Of a DNA stretch of 64,000 bases, positions 50,928 to 59,100 are shown in pieces. The position numbers and the translations under genes are program-made. The notes beneath the pieces are model-generated. The model searched no databases, was not told where the DNA came from, and saw nothing but the letters and a program-made list of their open reading frames with translations. This stretch comes from LGRD01 sp031415135 (GTDB lineage Bacteria > Pseudomonadota > Gammaproteobacteria > Burkholderiales > Burkholderiaceae_C). Numbering within the stretch: position 1 is the stretch's first letter; the number at the start of each line of letters is the position of its first letter. Location of the stretch: assembly GCA_031415135.1 (NCBI GenBank), contig JANORB010000127.1, forward strand, positions 36,791 to 100,790, read 5' to 3'.

Positions 50928-51475
50928 GCTTTGCCACCACGGCCATTCAATCGGCCTGCACCGCGCATACCCGCTACCGCTCGCCGCTGGGGACGATGCT
51001 GCTGGCGCGCACCCGCACCGGCATGGCCGGCGCGTGGTTCGTGCGCCAAAAGGACCACCCGGGCGAACTGCCCGCGCCCGATCGACCCGACGACCCGATG
51101 CTGCTGCGCGCCATCCGGCAATTCGAGCACTACTTTGCCGGTGGGACCGATGCCTTTGACCTGCCGCTGGACCTGCTGGGCACGCCGTTTCAGGTCGCGG
51201 TCTGGCAGGCCCTGCTGGGCATACCGGCCGGCTCGACGCGCAGCTATGGCGAGATTGCGCGCGCCATCCAGGCGCCGCAGGCGGTGCGCGCGGTGGGCGC
51301 AGCCATCGGCAAGAACCCGCTCGGCGTGATCGTGCCGTGCCACCGCGTGATCGGCAGCACCGGTGCGTTGACCGGCTACGCGGCGGGCCTGGAACGCAAG
51401 ACGGCGTTGCTGCAACTGGAGGGCGCCCGAATCGTGTCGAAAGCACAAGCCCCGCTGTTCGAGAACGCTGCTTGA
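50924..51475 (+). CDS. ogt: Methylated-DNA-[protein]-cysteine S-methyltransferase
   Basis: This is a 183-residue suicide repair protein that transfers O6-methyl (or alkyl) groups from guanine to its own cysteine. The active-site motif is IVPCHRVIG with Cys139. The helix-turn-helix DNA-binding part is TPFQVAVWQALLGIPAGSTRSYGEIA. It has the free-standing Ogt form without an Ada regulator domain, which here is carried by the coupled upstream AlkA fusion. The start codon overlaps the glycosylase stop (ATGA). The stop overlaps the TTG start of the transporter gene. Confidence 0.93.
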   Translation: MSFATTAIQSACTAHTRYRSPLGTMLLARTRTGMAGAWFVRQKDHPGELPAPDRPDDPMLLRAIRQFEHYFAGGTDAFDLPLDLLGTPFQVAVWQALLGIPAGSTRSYGEIARAIQAPQAVRAVGAAIGKNPLGVIVPCHRVIGSTGALTGYAAGLERKTALLQLEGARIVSKAQAPLFENAA

Positions 51476-52359
51476 GACGGTCGGACCTGGCCGAGCTGTT
51501 CACGCTCGCCGCGCTGTGGGGCGGCGCGTTTTTGTTCATGCGCATGGGGGCGGCCGAATTCGGCCCGGTTGCGTTGGCGGCAGTGCGGGTGGTCGGAGCG
51601 GCCTGCCTGCTGCTGCCGCTGCTGCGCTGGCGCGGCCAGTTCGGCGCGCTGCGCCGGCACTGGCGGCCTATCTTTGTCGTCGGCATCACCAACTCCGCGC
51701 TGCCCTTCCTGCTGTTCAGCTACGCGGCGCTGTCGATCAGCGCCGGGTTGTCGTCGATCTTCAACGCGGCGTCGCCGCTGTTCGGCGCCGTCATCGCGTG
51801 GTGGTGGCTCAAGGACCGGCTCACGCCGTCGCGCGTCGCCGGCCTGGCGATCGGCTTGTGCGGTGTGCTGTGGCTGGCCTGGAACAACGCCGATCGAGGC
51901 GCCGGCTTCAAGCCGGGCGGCGCGGGGTGGGCGGTGGTGGCGTGCATCGCGGCCACCCTGCTCTATGGCGTCTCGGCCAGCTTCACCAAACGACATCTCA
52001 CCGGTGTGCCGCCGCTGGCGGTGGCGAGCGGGAGCCAGCTCGGGGCTTCGCTGTTCCTGCTCGCCCCGGCCGTGGTGTGGTGGCCTCAGGTCAACCCGTC
52101 GGGCGCAGCCTGGCTGACCGCGCTGGCGCTGGCCTTGCTGTGCACCGGGCTGGCCTACGTGCTTTACTTTCGATTGATCGCCAACATCGGGCCAGCCAAT
52201 GCGATTGCGGTGACCTTCCTGATCCCCGCCTTCGCCGTGCTGTGGGGCTGGCTGTTCCTGCGCGAAGGGATCACCTGGGCCATGCTGCTGGGATGCGGCG
52301 TCATCGTCGTGGGCACCTTGCTCGCCACCGGCCTGCTCAAGCTCGGCAAGACCCCGTGA
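51472..52359 (+). CDS. EamA/DMT-family transporter
   Basis: This is a 295-residue inner-membrane protein with ten hydrophobic segments in two EamA repeats (LFTLAALWGGAFLFMRMGAAEFGPVALAAVR, and WAVVACIAATLLYGVSASFTKRHL). The C-terminal repeat ends FAVLWGWLFLREGITWAMLLGCGVIVVGTLLA. Length is normal if the TTG at 51472 is the start. That codon overlaps the methyltransferase stop, as in tight operons. No ATG gives a complete first helix. The family exports metabolites or drugs, so a link with alkylation damage is possible but not shown. Confidence 0.85.
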   Translation: MRRSDLAELFTLAALWGGAFLFMRMGAAEFGPVALAAVRVVGAACLLLPLLRWRGQFGALRRHWRPIFVVGITNSALPFLLFSYAALSISAGLSSIFNAASPLFGAVIAWWWLKDRLTPSRVAGLAIGLCGVLWLAWNNADRGAGFKPGGAGWAVVACIAATLLYGVSASFTKRHLTGVPPLAVASGSQLGASLFLLAPAVVWWPQVNPSGAAWLTALALALLCTGLAYVLYFRLIANIGPANAIAVTFLIPAFAVLWGWLFLREGITWAMLLGCGVIVVGTLLATGLLKLGKTP

Positions 52360-52381
52360 CCGGGTGTCTTTCGTCACCCGG
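52360..52381 (+). terminator. Hairpin after the EamA gene
   Basis: A 7-bp GC stem (CCGGGTG / CACCCGG) with loop TCTTTCGT follows the EamA stop at once. No T-tract is present, so termination may be partial. Confidence 0.5.
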
Positions 52382-52490
52382 CCACGGTGGTACAAGACCT
52401 GTTCGTGCAAGGGAGAGGAACATCGAAGCAGCGGTGTCGAACGGCATGCAGTCAGTCGCAGCGGGATCGTCAATCAGCCACGCTGGCGGC

Positions 52491-55400
52491 ATGCGGGCGC
52501 GGGCCATGCGGTGCGCCCGCGCCGCTGCGCTGGGTGCGCTGTTCGTCGTCGCGGGCCTGCTCGGCGCGGCCTGGCCGGCGCTTGCGCAACAGCCTCTGCT
52601 GGTCGTCGAACAGGGTACTCACAGCGCGCCGGTGCGCCGCATCGATGTGGATGCCGCGCGCGGCGTGGCGGTGACGGCGTCGGACGACCGGACCGCGCGC
52701 GTGTGGGACCTGGCGAGCGGCGAACTGCGCCACGTGTTGCGCCCGTTTGCGTTCGGCGCCGAGGGTGGGCGGGTCTATGGCGCGGCCATCCACCCGAGCC
52801 GGCCATGGGTCGCGGTCGGCGGAACGACCGGGGGCGAGGGGCGCGCGCACGCCATCTACCTGTTCGATCTCGACAACGGCGCGCTGCTTCAGACCATTGA
52901 CGCCCGCGCCGGCGATGTGCGCAAGCTGGTGTGGTCGCGCGACGGCACGGTGCTGCTGGCGGGCTACTCGGGCAGCGACGGCTTCAAGGCCTTTGCGACG
53001 GATGGAAAACCGCTGATCGAAGAATCTTTCGGTGGGCCGGTGTTCGGCATGTCGGTGTCGGCCAGCGGTCTGGCCGCAGTGGTCAGCCTCGACGGCAGCC
53101 TGCGCCTCTACCAGGCCCGGGCCGGGGCGGTCGCGCCGCTGGCTACGGTGGCACTGGGCCAGCGGCGCGCCGCAGCGGTGGGTTTCAGCCCGGACGGGAA
53201 ATCGCTGGCGGTGGCGTTCGCAGATTCGACCGCGCCGTCCGCCGGCAAGGAACGCAGCCACGAGCCGATCGAAATCTTCGACGTCGAGTCGCGGCGATCG
53301 GTGGCTACGCTGCCGGCCATCCCGGTGTTCGGCGGCGACCTGCGGGTCCTTGCGTGGTCGGCTGACGGCCGGTCCATTTTTGCCGGCGGCACGGCGTACT
53401 CGCAGGATTTCAGTTTCCCCGTCGCCCAGTACGACGTGGCGGCGCGCTCGGCCACCAGCGTCACGGCCGTGGCCGGCGACAGCGTCACCGACCTCGTCGC
53501 GCTGCCCGGCGGCGGGGTGGCCTACAGCAGCTTTGACGGATCGTGGGGCACTCTGTCCGCGGGCCGGGTCGCGCAACGCGCGGCACCCAAGGTCGGCTCG
53601 GTGCGTGGAGACAGCCCCGAGGATCTGGAACTCAGTGCCGATGCGCGCGCCGTGCGCTGGGGCATGAAGTCGGCGGGCGGTGGCCTCGGGTTTCAATTCG
53701 AGCGGCGCCAGTTCAGCGCCAAGCCTGGCAAGGCCCTGCGCGCACCCGAGACGAGCTTCAGCTTCTTCGCCCGGCCCTCGGACTGGAACCTCGCCCAAGG
53801 CCAGCCGAGCGTGGCCGGCAAACGCGTGCCGCTGAGCCTTGGCGAACGGTCGCGCGCGCTGGTGGTGCTGCGCTCAAGCCAGTCGGCGGTGCTGGGCACG
53901 AACCGCGCGCTGGTCAAGTTGAACGATCGCGGCGAGGTGCAGTGGCGCAGCGCCGTCGACACAGAAATCCGCGCCGTCAACGCCAGTGAGGACGGGCGCC
54001 TGGTGGTGTCGGCGATGACCGACGGAACCCTGCGCTGGTGGCGCGCCAACGACGGCGTTCTGCTGCTGACTCTGCTGGTGCAAGCGGACGGGCGCTGGGT
54101 GCTGTGGACTCCTTCCGGCTACTACGACGCCAGCGCGGGCGCCGACCGGCTGGTCGGTTGGGCGGTCGGCAAGAGCCCGCAGCAGCCCATGGACTTTTAC
54201 TCGCTGAACCGGTTTCGGGACCGTTTCAACCGGCCTGACGTGATCGACACCGTGCTCGACACGCTCGATGAAAAGCTTGCGCTGGAGACGCTGCGCACGC
54301 GTGATGTGGCGGCGCGCGATGTGGCGGCCGGCGACGCCAGGGCGCGCGAGCAGGAGGCGGCGGCAGCGGTCCGCGCGGCTGCGGACGCCACGCTGCTGGC
54401 GCAGCAGGCCGGCCTGCGCGACGCGCAGGCGCGGCTCGAAGCGGAGCAGTCAGCACGCGAGGCATTGGCCAAAGCCGAGGTCTCGAAGCAGGCCGAAGCG
54501 AAGCGCGTGGCGGCACAGCAACGAGCCGACCGCGAGGCCACCGAGCGTGAAGCTGCGACCCGGCTCGCCGAGGCGCGCGACGCCGCAGCACGTGACGCCG
54601 CCAACAAGAAGGCCGCGCTCGAAGCCGAGCGCACCCTGGCCCGGCTGGCGGCCGAACAAACCGCCGCTGCACGGCTGGCCGCGGCGCGCGAACTCGCCGC
54701 CGCGCAAGCGCTGGCCGAGGCCAGCGCGCGCGAAGCCTTGATGAACGAACGCAAGGTGCTTGCGGTCGTCAAGGCGCTCGAGGTGCCGCCCGCGCTGACC
54801 GCCCCCGAGGCCAAACGCATCAAGCTCGCCGCGCCCGAGGTGACGCTGCCGTTCTCGGTGTCGTCGTCGGGCACGGCGAAAGACCTGAGCTTCGAGTTGC
54901 GTGTCAACGGCCGCCCCGCGCAGGCCTCGGAACTGGTGCCGCCCAAGAGCCTGGACGGCACGGCGCGCGGATTTGCCAAGCTGAGCGTCGGCGAGGGCGA
55001 GTCTTTGGTGGAAATCCTGGCGCGCAACCCGTACGGCGTTTCCGAGCCGCTGAGCTTCAAGATCGAGCGCGCGCTCAGCGCCGCGGCGGCCGCCGCCGAA
55101 ACGCGGCCGGGCGCGGCGCCGACAAGCGCGCCGCGCCCCGCCGGAGACTTGTACGTGCTGGCCATCGGCGTCAGCGACTATGTTCGAGCCGACTACCGGC
55201 TCGGCCTGGCGGCCAAGGACGCGGTCGATTTCTCGAATGCGATGAAGGTGCAGGAAGGCAAGCTATACCGCAACGTCATCGTGCGCACCTTGACCAACCG
55301 AGACGCGACCCGCGCCAACATCGGCAAGGAATTCGACTGGCTGCGCCAGGCCGTGGGCCCGGCCGACGTGGCGATGTTGTTCATGGCCGGCCACGGGCTC

Positions 55401-55880
55401 AACGACAGCGCGGGGCAGTACTTCTTCCTGCCGGCCGATGGCCAGCACGAGCGGCTGGCGTCGACCGCGCTGGCGCAAGCCACCATCGTGTCCACGCTGT
55501 CGAAGATACGCGGCAAGACGCTGCTGTTCCTCGACACGTGTTTCGCCGGCAACTCGCTCGGCGCGCTGCGCCAGGCCGGCCGGCAGACCGAGAAGATGAT
55601 GAACGACCTGTCGTCGTCCGAAAACGGCGTGGTCGTGTTCGCGTCGAGCACCGGGCAGGAAGAGTCCGAGGAAAAGGCCGAATGGGGCAACGGCGCGTTC
55701 ACCAAGGCGCTGATCGAAGGCTTGGGCGGCAAGGCCGACTTCATGCGCGCCGGGCGCGTCACGTATGCCGCGCTCAACCTGTTTCTCTCCGAAGAGGTGA
55801 GTCGGCTCACCCAGGGCCGCCAGCGCCCGGTGTTCATCTCGCCGCGCGGCATCCCCGACTTCGCGCTGGTCCGGCTCTGA
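52491..55880 (+). CDS. Exported WD40 - coiled-coil - caspase (peptidase C14) protein
   Basis: This is a protein of 1129 residues from the ATG at 52491, where a good signal peptide begins (ARAAALGALFVVAGLLGAAWPALAQ). An ATG at 52446 would add 15 residues. Residues 40-580 contain WD40/beta-propeller repeats (TASDDRTARVWDLASGELRHVL, ASEDGRLVVSAMTDGTLRWW). Residues 590-770 form a long alanine-, arginine- and glutamate-rich coiled coil. Residues 775-885 include an Ig-like beta domain. The C-terminal 240 residues are a caspase-like peptidase with catalytic His968 (FMAGHG) and Cys1017 (LDTCFAG). WD40-caspase fusions are known in bacteria, and periplasmic export is the notable part here. It is followed by the giant heme lipoprotein gene on the same strand. 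The target is unknown. Confidence 0.85.
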   Translation: MRARAMRCARAAALGALFVVAGLLGAAWPALAQQPLLVVEQGTHSAPVRRIDVDAARGVAVTASDDRTARVWDLASGELRHVLRPFAFGAEGGRVYGAAIHPSRPWVAVGGTTGGEGRAHAIYLFDLDNGALLQTIDARAGDVRKLVWSRDGTVLLAGYSGSDGFKAFATDGKPLIEESFGGPVFGMSVSASGLAAVVSLDGSLRLYQARAGAVAPLATVALGQRRAAAVGFSPDGKSLAVAFADSTAPSAGKERSHEPIEIFDVESRRSVATLPAIPVFGGDLRVLAWSADGRSIFAGGTAYSQDFSFPVAQYDVAARSATSVTAVAGDSVTDLVALPGGGVAYSSFDGSWGTLSAGRVAQRAAPKVGSVRGDSPEDLELSADARAVRWGMKSAGGGLGFQFERRQFSAKPGKALRAPETSFSFFARPSDWNLAQGQPSVAGKRVPLSLGERSRALVVLRSSQSAVLGTNRALVKLNDRGEVQWRSAVDTEIRAVNASEDGRLVVSAMTDGTLRWWRANDGVLLLTLLVQADGRWVLWTPSGYYDASAGADRLVGWAVGKSPQQPMDFYSLNRFRDRFNRPDVIDTVLDTLDEKLALETLRTRDVAARDVAAGDARAREQEAAAAVRAAADATLLAQQAGLRDAQARLEAEQSAREALAKAEVSKQAEAKRVAAQQRADREATEREAATRLAEARDAAARDAANKKAALEAERTLARLAAEQTAAARLAAARELAAAQALAEASAREALMNERKVLAVVKALEVPPALTAPEAKRIKLAAPEVTLPFSVSSSGTAKDLSFELRVNGRPAQASELVPPKSLDGTARGFAKLSVGEGESLVEILARNPYGVSEPLSFKIERALSAAAAAAETRPGAAPTSAPRPAGDLYVLAIGVSDYVRADYRLGLAAKDAVDFSNAMKVQEGKLYRNVIVRTLTNRDATRANIGKEFDWLRQAVGPADVAMLFMAGHGLNDSAGQYFFLPADGQHERLASTALAQATIVSTLSKIRGKTLLFLDTCFAGNSLGALRQAGRQTEKMMNDLSSSENGVVVFASSTGQEESEEKAEWGNGAFTKALIEGLGGKADFMRAGRVTYAALNLFLSEEVSRLTQGRQRPVFISPRGIPDFALVRL

Positions 55881-56191
55881 AGCCGGCGCCTCGGCGCTGA
55901 AGCAAAACGTCCTTGACCGAGAAGACGCGCCCCGCGCGGCCGGAACGCCACGCGCCACCGCATGCGCCTCCCCCTGAACAGGGGATTGCATTCCGTTGGT
56001 TGGTGCTGGACAGGCCACGGCCGCAACCGGCGCATCGTGTTGGCATGCGCCCAGGTGTGACTTTCTGCACATTCCCGAGCCCACACGAATTGCGCAACAT
56101 GCTGATGCGTTCGGGCCAAGAAATGTCGTGCCATGCCTCGCCCGGTTGCGCCCTTTTGCGCCCACGCCGCACCGACCTCCGGAGAACCAGA
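55881..56191 (+). other. Intergenic region before the giant lipoprotein gene
   Basis: This 311-base gap is open in the downstream frame, but no convincing start or conserved sequence precedes the signal peptide at 56192. A perfect palindrome CCCCTG-AA-CAGGGG lies at 55971-55984 and could be an operator. GGAG at 56181-56184 is the ribosome-binding site for the next gene. I see no terminator with a T-tract after the caspase gene, so read-through is possible. Confidence 0.5.
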
Positions 56192-59100
56192 ATGAGTTTC
56201 CTGCCAGTACCCTGTCGTGCAGCCGCCCTTGCTGCGGCCCGCCCGCTGTTGTCCGTCGCGGCCTTGTTCGGTTTGCTGTCCTGCGGTGGTGGCGGTGGTG
56301 GTGGCGGCACTGCGCCGCCCACCGAACGCGCCGAAGGCGTCTACACCGGGTTTGCCACCAGCGGCAATCTCGACTGGACCCTGCCCACCGGTGAAGGCGG
56401 CAGCGGCGGTGATGGCGGTGTGGGGGTCGGCGCCGATGGCGACGGTGGGGTGGGCGCCGGTGGCGACTTCGGCCAGTTCCGCAACGCGCTGATGGTGGTC
56501 AAGTACCCGGACGGCACGCCGGTGGGCAATGGCCAGGCGCTCACCGACACGGCCAGCGGCATGGTGACGATCAAGACCCGCAAGGGCTACCAGGGCCCGC
56601 TCTACCTGGAGCTGCGCGGCGCGGCGAACGCGTCGTACTACGAAGAAGGCAAGGACACGTTCGTGCCCTTCCCGGCCGACAAGGTCATTCGGGTCTGGAT
56701 TCCGAAGATCGACAAGAACATCGGCCTCACGCCGTTCACCGAAGCGGCCTACCGTTTGCTGACCGAGGGCAGCACGGCCGAAAAGGCGGCCGGCGCGATC
56801 CCCACCGCCACCGAGATTGCCGCGGCCAACAACAAGATCCGCGCCTTGTTGAACCAGCAGTTCCCGACCGTGCTGGCGGTGGATGACATCACCCGCTTGC
56901 CGTTCATCAAATCGCCCACGGTGCAGGGGCAGATCAGCACCAACCCGCGCGGCATCTACGGCCTGGTCAACGGTGCGTTCTCGAAGCAGGCGGCGATGTT
57001 CAACCCGGGCGAGACGGCGCCCACACTGGCGGCGATCGCGCAGCTCAGCGAAGACCTACTCGACGGCCGGCTCGACGGCCTGCGCGGCACCCAGCCCGCC
57101 GTGCCTGCGGCCAAACGCACCTACGACACCAACACGCTGACCGGCGAGCTGACCTCGGCGCTGGCCGAGCAGTCCGAACGCTTCGGCACGCAAGACGCGC
57201 GCGGGCTGCTGCCCAAGGTCGTCAACTTCGGCAGCTCGCGCTACGAAGGCTATTTGTTCGACGCCTCGCTCAAGCCCGGCGGAGAGGCCGTGACCACGGT
57301 GACCGGCTGGGTCAGCGAGGACAAGCTGGGCCGCCCGATCGGCAGCGAGTCGGCGCGCAAGCTGCCCGGGCGGGTGTTCGGCGTGTACGGCAACCTCGGC
57401 CACGGCGGCGTGTTTCTCAAGGCCAACGCCATCAATTCGCAGAGCAAGCTGTACGGTTTTGGCGACAACATCGCCGGTGAACTGGGCAATGGCAGCACCG
57501 GCCTCGGCAACCGCGCCAGTGCGGGCGATGCGGTGGAGATCGCCTTCCCGACCACCTCGGTCGTGACCCATGTGGCGGGCGGCTTTGGCCACACGGTGGT
57601 GCGCATGGCCGACGGCACGGTCTACACCTGGGGCGACAACTCCTACAGCCAGCTCGGCCAGGGTGTGGGCAGCCCGGCGCTGGTGCGGTCCGAAACGCCG
57701 GTCCAGGTGACCCTGCCGCTGCCGGCCATCGCCGTGGCGGCAAGCAACACCGCGTCGTACGCGCTGCTGGAAGACGGGCGCGTTTTTTCATGGGGCTCGA
57801 GCTGGGGCTTCGGCCTGCTGGGCGATGGCGTCAAGACGAGTGTGCGCAACACCCCCGGGCCGGTGCTGGCCGCCGGCGGCGAGTTGCAGAACGTCGTGCA
57901 GATCGTCGCGCGCGACAACGACGTGATGGTGACCCGGCGCGACGGCACGGTGTGGACCTGGGGCAGCTTCCCGTCCGAAGCGCCGTTTGCCTACACCGAC
58001 GGCGACGTGGCCGGCGCCTACCGCGGCGGCAGCCCGCTGCCGACCCAGATTGCCGGCCTCGACCTCCAACCCGGCGTGCAGATCCGCAAGATCCTGGCCG
58101 AGCAAGGCTTGTTCGTCGTGCTGACCGACGATGGTGTGGTCTACACCTGGGGCGTGCACTTCGACATCACCGCGCAAGGCGTCCTGCGCGACCTCAGCGC
58201 CATCCAGGTGCTGGGCCTGCCCAAGGTGCGCGACCTGATGCCGGGCGGCTTCATCGGCTACGGCTCGCGCCCGTTCGACCGGCTGACTGCGATGGCCATC
58301 GACTACGGCGGCAACATGTGGAAGGTGCGCGGCCGGGTGGCCGAGCAGTTCGACCCAGCCAAGCCGGCCGAACAGCACCGCCCGCTGACCCAGGGCCCGC
58401 GAGCGGACTGCGCCTCCTGCCACACGCCACTGACCCATTGGCCACTGGTGCCGCCCGGCCCGGCGCCGACCACCACCTGCGTTCCACCCACCATCATCCA
58501 CGGTGACCCGGCGAGTTCGCTGATCCACCAGGAAACCCAGTGCGAGCTGTGCCACAACCCGGCGCGCAAGACGCCCACCGTGCCGACTGGCTGGCTGGAC
58601 TGCAAGCCGCCGACGCTGCCGCCCCGGCCGAAGCCGACCGAGCCCCCGGTGGTCACCACCGCCTGCACACAGTCGGTCGGCCACGTCTTCACACCGCCGG
58701 GCACGGTGTGTTCGTCGTGCCACAACAGCATCATCGCGCGGCCGCTGCAGTCGCTCACGCCGCCCTGCGCACAGCCGAACTCCGCCGATCTGACGATGAT
58801 CGCCACGACCGCGCGGATCAGCAACGCGCTCGATAACGCCAACCTCAGCATCGCCGCCGGCTCGGCAACATCCGACACCACGCCCACGCTGGTGGGCACA
58901 CTCAGCGCCGGGCTCACGTCGGTGCAGTCGCTGGTGGTGCGCCGCAACGGCACGGTCGTCGGCACCGCGGTGATCAACGGCACTGGCACCGGCTGGACGT
59001 TTGCCGACAGCGGTGCCGGCAACGGCCCGCAGGCCTATTCCGCCCGTGTCGAGGCCAGCGCCACGCAATTCGGAGCCAACAGCAACACCTACTCGCTGGT

